A DNA stretch of 64,000 bases from Comamonadaceae bacterium (GCA_027486755.1 JAIXOM010000059.1:186001-250000); one strand, 5' to 3'. Positions 41,059 through 49,926 are shown, counted from the first letter of the stretch. The notes: a model not told the origin generated them from the letters alone. Made by a program: numbers and translations.

Positions 41059-41991
41059 TCAACCCACCTTGGCGTGCTTGCCGGTGAGCTGTGGCGTCAG
41101 GCCTTCCAGGCCCTTTTGGGTGCGCTCCAGGCGCGTCTCGCGCGACCAGGTGCGCTTGAGCTCGTCGCGCACATTGATTTGTAGCCGTCCCATGCCTTCG
41201 CATTCAAGCTCAACCAGATCGCCGTCCTGGAAGGACGACAGGCCGCGGTGGTTGGTGCCGGTGGCGATGATGTCGCCGGGTTCGAGGTCGTGTATGTGCG
41301 AGACCCATTCGACGCAACGCGGGATCTTGTGTGCCATGTCGTCGGTGTTGAAGTTCTGCTTGAGCTGGCCGTTGACCCAGAGTTTGATTTGCAGCTTTTG
41401 CGGGTCGGGCACTTCGTCGGCGGTCACCAGATAAGGCCCGATCGGCGCGAAGGTGGCACGCGACTTCATTTGATAGAACACATTGGTCGGCGGCACCACA
41501 CCGCGGGCTGAGCCGTCGATGAAGTTGATGTAGCCGAACACATGGTCCATGGCATTGGCGGCTGACACCCGGCTGGTGGGCTTGCCGATCACCAGGCCCA
41601 GCTCGGCCTCACCCTCGAAGACCGAGGCCGGAAAATCGGGCAGCACCATGGTGTCGCCGTGGCCGATGATGCAGCCAGGGGACTTGTGAAAGGCGTTGAT
41701 GGCCGCCGGCTCCTTGAGCGTGCCGTCTTCCATGTAGTTGACCGCCATGCATTCAATGTTGGTCGGCTTGGGCACCGGCGGGCGGATGCGCACCGAGCCT
41801 ACTGGCACGCCGCTGCCGGCGGCCACAGCCGCTTCGATGCGCGGGCGCAGATCGGCAAAGTTGGCGATCACGCTGTTCATGCGGTCGCCCGGCCCGCTGT
41901 GCGGGATGTTGGCGATGACGGCTGTGACATCGACCACCTGGTCGCCCTTGAGCACGCCCAGTCGAAAGTCGTTGAAGTGCAGCAGTTTCAT
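41059..41991 (-). CDS. Fumarylacetoacetate hydrolase family protein (third copy)
   Basis: 310 residues from ATG at 41991 (MKLLHFNDFRLGVLKGDQVVDVT), preceded by GGGGAGACTCC. The metal motif ExE is in FEGEAELGLVIGK (near 141) and the C-terminal GTNHRGL replaces the usual GTPEGV. It is longer at the C-terminus than the other two and ends in a basic helix. This branch is common near CoA-transferases and BVMOs in beta-proteobacteria; the reaction is unknown. It is transcribed alone, and its leader carries four TGTGG repeats. Confidence 0.85.
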   Translation of the reverse strand: MKLLHFNDFRLGVLKGDQVVDVTAVIANIPHSGPGDRMNSVIANFADLRPRIEAAVAAGSGVPVGSVRIRPPVPKPTNIECMAVNYMEDGTLKEPAAINAFHKSPGCIIGHGDTMVLPDFPASVFEGEAELGLVIGKPTSRVSAANAMDHVFGYINFIDGSARGVVPPTNVFYQMKSRATFAPIGPYLVTADEVPDPQKLQIKLWVNGQLKQNFNTDDMAHKIPRCVEWVSHIHDLEPGDIIATGTNHRGLSSFQDGDLVELECEGMGRLQINVRDELKRTWSRETRLERTQKGLEGLTPQLTGKHAKVG

Positions 41992-42006
41992 GGTGGAGTC
42001 TCCCCT

Positions 42007-42026
42007 TGTGGTGTGGTGTGGTGTGG
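42007..42026. repeat. Four tandem copies of TGTGG in the FAH leader
   Basis: TGTGG is repeated four times without error, 16 to 35 bases upstream of the FAH start. Short tandem repeats in a leader can change expression when the copy number varies, though four copies is few. Confidence 0.6.
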
Positions 42027-42285
42027 ATGAGGCTCGGGCCTTGACGCACAAACCCCTCGCGGAGCCAGATTGTGCCTTCATCGAGGGCTACACAAAATGC
42101 ACATGAGCGCTTTCACCGACCTTGGAAATCGGTGCGGAGTTCCTGAGCGGCTCGCTCGGGCGGCGCTGCCGTAACGCTGCTTGCGCGACAGCGCCTTCAA
42201 CGATCGGCCGCGAAAATGGTGGCCTTGGCACCATCGGCCTAAGGTACTACTGTCCCAGCCACAGCGATGGCAGATGAAGGAGCAC

Positions 42286-42840
42286 ATGCAAGACACACAA
42301 CTTACCCGGCAAGAGCTGCATCACAGGCGCATCGATATGCGTGCCTGGCGCAGGAGTGATGGCTTGTTCGAGGTCGAGTCGCGTCTGACCGACCAAAAGT
42401 CAGCGGACTTTTTGCGTCCCCGCACCGATAAATTCGTCCCTGCGGGCCAGAGTCTGCATGACATGGGTATCAGGCTGGTCTTTGACGAGGACCTCACGGT
42501 CACCGCGGTGTCGACCTTCACTGACGCTGCGCCGGTTGACGACTGCTGGGACGGTGGCCACGCGCTGCAAGCCATGGTCGGGGTCAAGATGAGCAGCGGC
42601 TGGGGCAAGGAGGTGCGTGAGCGCGTATCCGGCGCGCGCAGCTGCACCCACCTCAGGGAGTTGCTCATGCCCATGGCCACGACGGCCTACCAGGCGATTG
42701 CCGGTCTGCGCAAGAACAGGCCTGAGCCCCTGGATGCATCCGGGCGCCCCAAAAAGATCGACAGCTGCTATGCCTACGGGGAAGAGCGCGAACTGGTGCT
42801 GAGGTTCTGGCCGGAGTTTTACCGGGGCAAGCGCAGATAG
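42286..42840 (+). CDS. DUF2889-family protein of unknown function
   Basis: 184 residues from ATG at 42286, with AAGGAG three bases before it; ATG at 42274 is an alternative with normal spacing to nothing obvious. LHHRRIDMRAWRRSDGLFEVESRLTDQK near the front and GARSCTHLRELLMPMATTAYQAI near the end are the recognisable family stretches; the latter keeps a Cys-Thr-His that could bind metal. The family has no assigned function that I know. It is divergent from the third FAH gene and is followed by an alpha/beta hydrolase 98 bases later. Confidence 0.75.
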   Translation: MQDTQLTRQELHHRRIDMRAWRRSDGLFEVESRLTDQKSADFLRPRTDKFVPAGQSLHDMGIRLVFDEDLTVTAVSTFTDAAPVDDCWDGGHALQAMVGVKMSSGWGKEVRERVSGARSCTHLRELLMPMATTAYQAIAGLRKNRPEPLDASGRPKKIDSCYAYGEERELVLRFWPEFYRGKRR

Positions 42841-42938
42841 GGCGATGCGTCTGGCGTGTTTCGTTGGCGCCTTTCGGCCGCCCTTGTGTATAGTCGGCTC
42901 GCCGTTTCGGCCTGACCCTTCCCCCTTGCCAAATCACC

Positions 42939-43805
42939 ATGGAAACTCCCATTCACTTCACCTCCAGCGGCCTCAAGCTCGCCGGTCTCTTATACATTCC
43001 TGATGACCTGCCGGCCGGTCAGCGTCGCGCTGCGGTGGTGGTCTTGCACGGTTTTGGTAGCAACAAGGATGGCGGCATTTCCATGGCCGCTTCGCAATTG
43101 TTTGCCGCTTTGGGGTACATCACGCTGCGCTTTGACATGCGGGGCTGCGGCCAGAGCGAAGGTCAACGCGGCAAGGTGATCTGCCTGGAGCAGGTGCAAG
43201 ACACCCAGGCCGCGATCGATTTCTTGCAGGGCCGCCCCGAGGTGGACCCTGAGCGCATCGGCGTGATGGGCCACAGCTTTGGCGCGGCGGTGGCCATTTA
43301 CACCGCCGGCGTCGACAAGCGGGTGGCCGCCTGCGTCTCCACCGGCGGCTGGGGCGACGGCGAGAAAAAATTCCGCAAGCAGCATGAAAGCGACGAGGCC
43401 TGGAAGAAGTTCACCGACATGATGGCCGAGGGTCGGCGCCGATTGGCCCGGGGCGAGACCATGATGGTGCCGCGCTACGACATCGTGCCGATACAACCCG
43501 GCCTGCGCAATCAGCTCGCCGCCGGCTCGATCACCGAGTTCCCCTACGAGGTGGTCGAGAGCATGTACAACTTTCGCGCCAACGAGGTGGTCGGCCAGAT
43601 CGCGCCGCGCCCGCTCTTGCTGGTGCATCCTTCCAAGGACACGGTGACGCCCACCGAACAGTCCGTTGACCTCTTCGCCCACGCCGGCCAGCCCACCGAC
43701 CTGCACCTGTTTGCCAACACCGACCATTTCATTTTGGGCGAGGGCAATGCGCTGGTGATCGACTTGGTGACCAGCTGGATGCAAAAGAACCTGCCCTTGG
43801 CTTGA
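42939..43805 (+). CDS. Alpha/beta hydrolase (serine esterase/peptidase-like)
   Basis: 288 residues. VVVLHGFGSNKDGG provides the oxyanion hole, GVMGHSFGAAVAIY the nucleophile (near residue 115), LLVHPSKDTVTP the acid and FANTDHFILG the His. The fold is close to the dienelactone hydrolase/acyl-peptidase-like group without an N-terminal leader, so it is cytoplasmic. It heads a plus-strand operon with a Bug gene (33 bases after) and an amidohydrolase. It could cut an ester or amide of the imported compound. Confidence 0.87.
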   Translation: METPIHFTSSGLKLAGLLYIPDDLPAGQRRAAVVVLHGFGSNKDGGISMAASQLFAALGYITLRFDMRGCGQSEGQRGKVICLEQVQDTQAAIDFLQGRPEVDPERIGVMGHSFGAAVAIYTAGVDKRVAACVSTGGWGDGEKKFRKQHESDEAWKKFTDMMAEGRRRLARGETMMVPRYDIVPIQPGLRNQLAAGSITEFPYEVVESMYNFRANEVVGQIAPRPLLLVHPSKDTVTPTEQSVDLFAHAGQPTDLHLFANTDHFILGEGNALVIDLVTSWMQKNLPLA

Positions 43806-43838
43806 TGCCTTCTCTTTCCATCAACACTGGAGACTCCT

Positions 43839-44825
43839 ATGCAGACAAATAAACGACTGAGCCTGAAGCAACTCGCGGTCGCGCTGATCGCTGGCTTGAG
43901 CCTGGGCGGCCAGGCCCTGGCCCAGACCGGCCCCTACCCCAATCGCCCGATTAAACTGGTGGTGCCCTTTGTGCCCGGTGGCACGCTCGATGTGGTGGCC
44001 CGCTTGCTGGCTCGGCAGCTGCAAGACAGCCTCAAGCAGCCGGTGGTGGTCGACAACCGCGCCGGCGCTGGCGGGGTGGTGGGCGTGGACCATGTGGCCA
44101 AGAGCCCGGCCGATGGCTACACCTTGGTGCTCAATGCCGCCACGCCCATGGTCACCGTGGTCAGCTTGCAGCCCACGCCGTATGACTTGTTTCGCGACAT
44201 GGCGGCAGTGGCCCAGGTCAGCACCTTTGACTATGTGATGGCGGTCAACAGCAAGTCCAGCATCAACACAGTGCAGGATCTGGTGCAGCAGGCGCGCAAG
44301 CAGCCGGGCAAGCTCAACTATTCCAGCGCTGGCACGGGCTCGGGTCAGCACATGTATATGGAGCTGGCACGCAGCGCGGCTGGCATCCAGTTGCAGCACA
44401 TTCCCTACAAGGGTAACGCGCCAGCCATCCAGGCGCTGCTGGCCGGCGAGGTCGACCTGATGTTCGACACCACCCTGGGCATGTTGCCGCAAGTGCAGTC
44501 CGGCCGCCTGCGCCCCCTGATGACCAGCAGCGCCAAGCCGCTGCAGGCCCTGCCCAATGTGCCGACCATGGACAGCCTGTTTCCGGGCTCGGGCATACAG
44601 GGCTGGCACGGCATCTTCGCCCCGGCAGGCACCCCCAAGGAGGTGGTCAATCTGCTGGCCGAGGCGATACGCAAGGTGATCGGCTCGGCAGAGACCAGCG
44701 CCAGATTGCGCGAGCTCGGCCTGGAGCCCTCCGACCTGGGGCCCGAGCGCTTTACTGAGGTGGTCAAGCGCGACCATGCGCGCTGGGGCAAGGTCATCCG
44801 CGACAACAACATCAAGGCCGACTGA
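43839..44825 (+). CDS. Bug/TctC-family binding protein
   Basis: 328 residues. The leader has a KR-rich start, then LAVALIAGLSLGGQALAQ with cleavage near residue 29. PFVPGGTLDVVARLLARQL, VVDNRAGAGGVVG and PADGYTLVLN match the family. The mature protein has a characteristic central KLNYSSAGTGSGQH loop. It lies between a hydrolase and an amidohydrolase gene and probably binds their substrate. Confidence 0.9.
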   Translation: MQTNKRLSLKQLAVALIAGLSLGGQALAQTGPYPNRPIKLVVPFVPGGTLDVVARLLARQLQDSLKQPVVVDNRAGAGGVVGVDHVAKSPADGYTLVLNAATPMVTVVSLQPTPYDLFRDMAAVAQVSTFDYVMAVNSKSSINTVQDLVQQARKQPGKLNYSSAGTGSGQHMYMELARSAAGIQLQHIPYKGNAPAIQALLAGEVDLMFDTTLGMLPQVQSGRLRPLMTSSAKPLQALPNVPTMDSLFPGSGIQGWHGIFAPAGTPKEVVNLLAEAIRKVIGSAETSARLRELGLEPSDLGPERFTEVVKRDHARWGKVIRDNNIKAD

Positions 44826-44854
44826 AGGTCCCCGTCCTCTCCAATGCGACACCC

Positions 44855-46261
44855 ATGACAGAACCTCAAAGCTGTGACCTGCTGGTCACCCACATCGACT
44901 GGCTGATCAGCGTGGACACCGAGCGGCGCGTCATTCGCGACGCGGCGCTGGCCGTCAAGGACGGCCTGTTCGTAGCCGTCGGCAAGAGCGCGGACCTGCT
45001 CGAGCGCTACCAGGCCAGCCGGGTGGTCAATGCCAGCGGCAGCGTGGTCACCCCGGGGATGATCGACAACCATCTGCATGCCTCGTTTCAGCTCTCGCGC
45101 GGCCTGGCCGACGAGGCCAATGCCCAGCAGTTTCTGTTCGAGCACATGTACCCCTACGAGGCGGCCAACACCCGCGAGGATGTGCAGGTCAGCTCGGCAT
45201 TTGCTGCGCTTGAGTTGCTGCGCCATGGCGTGACCTGCTTTACCGATCCGGGCAACTACCACCCGGAGGCAACGATTGAAGCGGTGATGGGCACCGGCAT
45301 GCGGCTGGTGGCTGCCTGCTCCTGCTTTGACAAGACCAAGTCGGTGATGGGGCTGCTGCCGGCCAGCATGATCGAGTCGACCGGTGCCTGCCTGGAAAAA
45401 ACCGAGGCCCTGTTCGAACGCTATCTGGGCCAGCACCATGGCCGGCTCACCCTGTCGGCCTCCTTCAGGGGCATGAACAATGCCAGCGATGAGCTGATCA
45501 CCGGCCTGAAAGATCTGGCCAACAAGCACCAGGTCAAGCTGCAGACCCATGCCTGCTTCAGCTACCAGACCCATGACGCCAGCGTGGCTGCATACGGCAA
45601 GCCCGAAATCGAGCGCCTGGAAGCCCTGGGCGTGCTCGACGAGAACATGATCCTGGTGCACTCGGGCTGGCTCGAACCGCAGGAACTGGCCCTGCTGGTC
45701 AAGCGCAAGCCCACCCTGGTGTGCAGCCCCTCTTCATCGCTGCACAACGGCTATGGCTATATCGCCGCGGGCAAGCACCCGGAGCTGATGGCCATGGGCG
45801 TCAACGTCAGCCTGGGCTCGGACCATGCGAGTTCGGGCGTGGTGGACATGGCGCAGGAGATGCGCATGGCCGCCTGCATGTACAAGGAAGTGCGCATGAA
45901 CCCCCGGGTCATGCCGCCGGAGCTGGCCGTCGAGATGGCCACCATCAACGGCGCCAAGGGCGTGGGGCTGGCCCACCGCATCGGCTCGATTGAGGTGGGC
46001 AAGGAGGCCGACTTCGTGCTCTTCGATGCCACCCAGCCCGAATGGCAGCCGCTGTACAACCCGGTTTCCAACCTGGTCTACAGCGCCACTGGCAGCAGCG
46101 TCAAGCATGTCTTCATTGCCGGCGAGCAGGTCCTCAAGGACGGGCGCCTGACCCGCATCGACCATGACGCGCTGATGCGCGAGGTAGGTCAAGCGGCCGA
46201 GCGCATCGCAGGCCGGCTCGACATGAAGAAGCTGCTCAAGGGGCTGTGGCCGGTGACTTAG
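44855..46261 (+). CDS. Amidohydrolase of the cytosine/guanine/SAH deaminase type
   Basis: 468 residues, metal-dependent amidohydrolase superfamily. The HxH metal pair is in MIDNHLHASFQ (near 71), a further His in KLQTHACFSYQTHD (near 231), ILVHSGWLEP follows, and the catalytic Asp in LGSDHASSG (near 325). EVGKEADFVLFD is the usual beta-sandwich end. Members remove ammonia or chloride from aromatic N-heterocycles such as guanine, S-adenosylhomocysteine or triazines. The central ACSCFDK region has few features of guanine deaminase, so the substrate is open. It is the last gene of the hydrolase-Bug-amidohydrolase operon. Confidence 0.88.
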   Translation: MTEPQSCDLLVTHIDWLISVDTERRVIRDAALAVKDGLFVAVGKSADLLERYQASRVVNASGSVVTPGMIDNHLHASFQLSRGLADEANAQQFLFEHMYPYEAANTREDVQVSSAFAALELLRHGVTCFTDPGNYHPEATIEAVMGTGMRLVAACSCFDKTKSVMGLLPASMIESTGACLEKTEALFERYLGQHHGRLTLSASFRGMNNASDELITGLKDLANKHQVKLQTHACFSYQTHDASVAAYGKPEIERLEALGVLDENMILVHSGWLEPQELALLVKRKPTLVCSPSSSLHNGYGYIAAGKHPELMAMGVNVSLGSDHASSGVVDMAQEMRMAACMYKEVRMNPRVMPPELAVEMATINGAKGVGLAHRIGSIEVGKEADFVLFDATQPEWQPLYNPVSNLVYSATGSSVKHVFIAGEQVLKDGRLTRIDHDALMREVGQAAERIAGRLDMKKLLKGLWPVT

Positions 46262-46320
46262 GCTGAGCCCGCGGGGCAGCAGGCCTTGGGCATCATCGGC
46301 GGTTTATCCTGAGGTGGCCG

Positions 46321-46335
46321 TATTACAATGTAATA
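46321..46335 (+). promoter_or_regulatory. Palindromic operator of the toxin-antitoxin pair
   Basis: TATTACAATGTAATA is a perfect six-base inverted repeat around AAT, 29 bases before the antitoxin ATG. It overlaps an AT-rich -10-like stretch (TAATAT, 46331-46336). Ribbon-helix-helix antitoxins usually repress their own operon through such a palindrome. Confidence 0.65.
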
Positions 46336-46363
46336 TTAAGCCATTCCCATTCAGAGAAGTCCC

Positions 46364-46591
46364 ATGAGCACATTGACCGTTCGTCTGAGCGATGTTGAAG
46401 ATCAGGCTCTCAAATTGGCCTGCGAGCAGTCCGGCAAGAGCAAGAGCGAAGTGGTGCGCGAACTCCTGTCCGATTCATTGAAAACCTACCGTCTGCGCCA
46501 GGCCTTGCAGCAGGCCCATGCGGAGCTGAGTGCATCGGCGCGGCAGTCGGGCTGGTTGACCGAGGACGACATCTTGCAGGATGTTCGGTGA
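46364..46591 (+). CDS. Ribbon-helix-helix antitoxin
   Basis: 75 residues. The N-terminal STLTVRLSDVEDQALKLACEQSGKSKSEVVRELL is a ribbon-helix-helix DNA-binding domain of the CopG/Arc type. The rest (QAHAELSASARQSGWLTEDDILQDVR) is the tail expected to cover the toxin, with a common GWLTEDDIL ending. It overlaps the PIN toxin start by four bases (GTGA). A TATTACaatGTAATA palindrome precedes it. Confidence 0.9.
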   Translation: MSTLTVRLSDVEDQALKLACEQSGKSKSEVVRELLSDSLKTYRLRQALQQAHAELSASARQSGWLTEDDILQDVR

Positions 46592-46983
46592 AGGTTTTTC
46601 TGGACACCAATGTCTGGTTGTCCGCTACCGTGTTTGCGGGCCTGTGCGAGGCCATCGTGCTCGAGAGCCATCAACGCCATCGCTTGCTGACGACCCGCTT
46701 GGTCCAGCAGGAGGCCCACGCGGTGCTGCGCCGTAAATTTCCCCATCTCAGCCATGCACCGGCGCTGTTCGATGCGGTTTGGTCGCAGGCTGAGTGTGTG
46801 GCGGATGTGGATGAGCCTGCCAAGGACAACGACGCCCGGCTGGTGCGCGCTGCGCAAGCGGCAGGCGCTGCGGTGTTCGTCACCGGCGACCGGCGCGTCC
46901 TAAGCTGGGGCCCGGAGTCAGGAGCGCTGCAGATCCTGAGCCCGCGTCAAGCCTGGTTGCTGTTGTCTGGGCAGGCGCAGTAG
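46588..46983 (+). CDS. PIN-domain toxin
   Basis: 131 residues from GTG. MKVFLDTNVWLSATVF carries the first acidic residue of the PIN nuclease site, CEAIVLESHQRH the second, and KDNDARLVRAAQAAGAAVFVTGDRRVL the last two Asp. This is the COG1569-like group of PIN toxins, which are Mg-dependent RNases. With the ribbon-helix-helix protein it forms a type II toxin-antitoxin pair. Its stop is followed by the third interspersed palindrome. Confidence 0.9.
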   Translation: MKVFLDTNVWLSATVFAGLCEAIVLESHQRHRLLTTRLVQQEAHAVLRRKFPHLSHAPALFDAVWSQAECVADVDEPAKDNDARLVRAAQAAGAAVFVTGDRRVLSWGPESGALQILSPRQAWLLLSGQAQ

Positions 46984-47025
46984 AGCCAGGAGGGGCGCAG
47001 CCCTCGGCGTAATGCGCCATTCTTT

Positions 47026-47046
47026 CCTCCCCCTGAAGGGAGAGGG
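47026..47046. repeat. Interspersed GGGAGAGGG palindromic element, copy 3 (diverged)
   Basis: CCTCCCCCTGAAGGGAGAGG forms the same kind of stem as copies 1 and 2, with GAA at the centre and no right-hand shoulder. It again lies between convergent genes (PIN toxin and deacylase). Confidence 0.55.
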
Positions 47047-47066
47047 TCAAGACAAGTCAGCCTTGC

Positions 47067-48677
47067 TCAGCCCACACTTCCATCGCCAGACCGCCGCAGC
47101 ACCCGCCCCGGCAATGCCCCAGTGTGCTGGGTCTGATCGATCACCACCACGCCATTGACCAGCACCGTCGTGCGATCGCCGGCCGGATAGCGGTGTGGGT
47201 CCTCATAGGTCGACAGGTCCAAAAACACATCCGGCTCGAACAGCGTCACATCGGCGCACAGGCCCACGCGCAGCAGGCCGCGGTCGCGCAGGCGCAGGGC
47301 TCGGGCGGTCGCGCCGGTCATCTTGAAGATGGCCTGCTGCAAGCTGCTGACCCGTTCGCGGTGCACATAGCGGCCCAGGACCCGGGGGAAAGTGCCGTAA
47401 AACCGGGGATGCGGCATGCCCTGGCTGACAGTGCCGTAATCGGCCACGCAATTGCCGTCGGAGCCGACCAGGGCCTGCGGCGAGCGCAGCAAGGTGCGCA
47501 CATCCTCCTCTGAGATCGAAGTGACCAGCACGCGGGTGCCGCCACGGTCTTCGATGAGGAAGTCGCACAGCGCGTCAATCGGCCCGATGCCGCGCTCGGC
47601 CGCCAGTGCCGCAATGGTCTTGCCCGCATGCTGGGGCAGGAGGGGCGTGATCGAGATGCGGATCGCCTCCCAGGATTCGATGCGCCCCCAGTTGTTCAAG
47701 CCGTCGCGCTCAATGTCCTGCGCGATGCGCACGCGCGTCTCGGGCAGTGCCAGGCGCGCCAGCATGGCCTCGACACCACCGGCCTGCACCCACTGCGGCA
47801 GGATGTTTTTCAGCGGGTTGCTGCCGGCCGTGTAGGGGTAGGCGTCGCAGTCGATGTCCACGCCCTGCTCGCGCGCGGCTTGCATGCGTTCGAGCGCAGT
47901 GGCGGTCTGGCCCCAGTTGTCCAGGCCCGAGCATTTGAAGTGCACCACCTGCACATGGACCTTGCAGGCACGGCCTATGTCTATGGCCTCTTGCAGCGCT
48001 GCCAGCACCCCATTGGATTCATCGCGCAGGTGGGTGAAGTAAGCGCCCCGGCAGGGTTCGAGCTGGCGCACCAGGCGCAGCATTTCTTCAGGCTGCGCAT
48101 AAGAGCCCGGCGAGGTGAACAGGCCGCTCGACAGCCCGAGTGCGCCAGCCTGCAGGCCTTCGTTTAGCAGATCGACCATGGCCTGCATCTCGGCTTCGGT
48201 CGGTTGGCGCTGGGCCATGCCCATGACCATCAGGCGCAAGGTGTTGTGCCCAACCAGCATGCCCGCGTTGACCGCAGTGGCCGGGAAGCTGTCGAGGTAC
48301 TGCCCAAAACCCATTTCGCGAAACGGCAGCCAGGGCGCGCTGGGTTTGAGGTAGTCGGCCAGCAGTTCGACCTTGCCGGGCAGGCAGGGCGCGACCGAAA
48401 AACCGCAGTGGCCGATGATCTCGGTGGTCACTCCTTGGCGCAGCTTGCTCTCGGCCTTGGGGTTGATCGGCAGGGTGAAGTCTGAATGGGTCTTGATGTC
48501 GATGAAGCCCGGCGCCACCGCCAGGCCTCGGGCGTCAATGGTGCGCGTGGCCGAGACCGTGAGCTCTGGGGCAATGGCCACGATGCGGCCGTCTGCAATC
48601 GCCACATCGGCAACAAAGCCCGGCGAGCCGCTGCCGTCATAGACGGTGCCGCTGCGAATGAGGATGTCGCAGTTCAC
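47067..48677 (-). CDS. N-acyl-D-amino-acid deacylase (D-aminoacylase) family amidohydrolase
   Basis: 536 residues from GTG at 48677, which has GAGAGG nine bases upstream; the earlier GTG at 48686 touches that site. DILIRSGTVYDGSG and GLAVAPGFIDIKTHSDFTL show the family, but the first His of the HxH metal pair is Lys (IDIKTHSD). The bridging Cys is kept in EIIGHCGFSVAP. HLRDESNGVLAALQEAI and VHFKCSG follow as usual. The family removes acyl groups from N-acyl-D-amino acids or opens cyclic amides. With Lys in the metal site the enzyme may bind one metal only or be inactive. It follows the VOC gene by 16 bases. Confidence 0.88.
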   Translation of the reverse strand: MNCDILIRSGTVYDGSGSPGFVADVAIADGRIVAIAPELTVSATRTIDARGLAVAPGFIDIKTHSDFTLPINPKAESKLRQGVTTEIIGHCGFSVAPCLPGKVELLADYLKPSAPWLPFREMGFGQYLDSFPATAVNAGMLVGHNTLRLMVMGMAQRQPTEAEMQAMVDLLNEGLQAGALGLSSGLFTSPGSYAQPEEMLRLVRQLEPCRGAYFTHLRDESNGVLAALQEAIDIGRACKVHVQVVHFKCSGLDNWGQTATALERMQAAREQGVDIDCDAYPYTAGSNPLKNILPQWVQAGGVEAMLARLALPETRVRIAQDIERDGLNNWGRIESWEAIRISITPLLPQHAGKTIAALAAERGIGPIDALCDFLIEDRGGTRVLVTSISEEDVRTLLRSPQALVGSDGNCVADYGTVSQGMPHPRFYGTFPRVLGRYVHRERVSSLQQAIFKMTGATARALRLRDRGLLRVGLCADVTLFEPDVFLDLSTYEDPHRYPAGDRTTVLVNGVVVIDQTQHTGALPGRVLRRSGDGSVG

Positions 48678-48693
48678 GGGGTCCACCCTCTCA

Positions 48694-49926
48694 TCAACCT
48701 AATGGGCCGAGAAAGACCTCGCCCATCAGGCTGTCGGTCTGCGCATCGATGTCCTCGGGCCAGGCCGCCGGATCGCTGGGCCACTGGCGCCGCTGTTCGG
48801 CTGGCCGGGGCTGGCCGCTCCAGCCGATCTGCTCGATTTCCCAATACAGCTGCACTGCATTGCCGTCGGGGTCGCGCAGCCAGACATGGTGACCCAGCCC
48901 AGGTGAGAGCGCCTGCGGCAGCAGCCAGGGTGTGTAGCCCGCCTGGCCCAAAAACGCCACCGCTGCGCGCAGCTGCGCATAGCTGCCCAGTTGCAGGCCA
49001 AAGCCCAGCAGGCTGCGCTCATGGCCCAGGCCGAGGGCGCCGCGCAGGGCCTCGGGGTAGAGCGCGAGCGCATGGTGCTCGGTGTTGGCGCGAAGGAAGT
49101 AGCAGCGCTGGCCCATGATCTCGACGCTTTCGGTCAAAGCCAGGCCCAGGGTGTCCCGGTAAAAACCCACCGCTGCCTCGATGTCTTCAACCAGCAGGCG
49201 CACCGGCCCGATGCGGGTGATCTTGAAGGGCCGCGCCAGCAGCACGCCGCCCACGTCATGGGTCTCTGGCCAATCGGTGCCGCGCCGGCAGCCCGCATCG
49301 CTGGCCACGCCCTGGGCCAGCGCCTGGTTGACCTCTGCGTATTCAGAGCGGTGCGGCAGTTCGGGCGGCTGCATATAGCGTATGCCGTGCATGGCCATGG
49401 GCTTGGAATAACCCGACCAGCCGACCTGCTCGATGCCGTAGTAGAGCTCGTTGATATGGCCTTGCGGATCGGCCGGGTAGATGTGCCAGTTCGAGCCCGG
49501 CGTATCGCGGCCTGAGCGCATGATCTTGCAGCCGCGTGATTCAAACCAGCCCATGCCCTGGACCACCTCGCGCAGGCTGCCCACCTGCCAGGTGATCTGG
49601 TTGACGTTGAGCCTGGGGTGGGCGCCGTAGTGCGGGTTGCTGGCGTGCATGGCCGCTTGCGGGAATAAGACAAAAGAATGATGGTCGGTGCCGTGGCGGG
49701 TGAAATAGCCGACGGTGGGCCCGACCTGGGCCTTGAGTTCGGCCGGCACACGCGGGCCGAAGTCGAGTTCGTCGGAGATCTCCAGTCCCAGCAGTCGGCC
49801 ATAAAAGTCCATGGCCCGCTCCACCGAGGCCACGTTAATGCCAAAGTGCCCAAGGCGGCGCACTTGAAAAGGGCGGGCCAGGCGCAGGCCGTCCACCACG
49901 GCAGTCGTCGTATCGCGAGAGGTCAT
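48694..49926 (-). CDS. Two-domain VOC (glyoxalase/extradiol dioxygenase-like) protein
   Basis: 410 residues with two VOC halves. The first, near residues 24-170, begins RRLGHFGINVASVERAMDFYGRLLGLEI and has HHSFVLFP and HINELYYGIEQVGW; the second, near 235-375, begins IGPVRLLVEDIEAAVGFYRDTLGL and has EHHALALYP and GNAVQLYWEIEQIGW. Each half ends in the same EIEQ(V/I)GWSG. His and Glu in the expected metal positions are present in both, so ring-cleaving dioxygenase or isomerase activity is possible. It leads the two-gene operon with the deacylase, and is divergent from the DapA-like gene. Confidence 0.85.
   Translation of the reverse strand: MTSRDTTTAVVDGLRLARPFQVRRLGHFGINVASVERAMDFYGRLLGLEISDELDFGPRVPAELKAQVGPTVGYFTRHGTDHHSFVLFPQAAMHASNPHYGAHPRLNVNQITWQVGSLREVVQGMGWFESRGCKIMRSGRDTPGSNWHIYPADPQGHINELYYGIEQVGWSGYSKPMAMHGIRYMQPPELPHRSEYAEVNQALAQGVASDAGCRRGTDWPETHDVGGVLLARPFKITRIGPVRLLVEDIEAAVGFYRDTLGLALTESVEIMGQRCYFLRANTEHHALALYPEALRGALGLGHERSLLGFGLQLGSYAQLRAAVAFLGQAGYTPWLLPQALSPGLGHHVWLRDPDGNAVQLYWEIEQIGWSGQPRPAEQRRQWPSDPAAWPEDIDAQTDSLMGEVFLGPLG

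Noticed and set aside
42007-42026. TGTGG array as a CRISPR-like repeat
   Set aside because: Units are five bases with no spacers; it is a simple tandem repeat.
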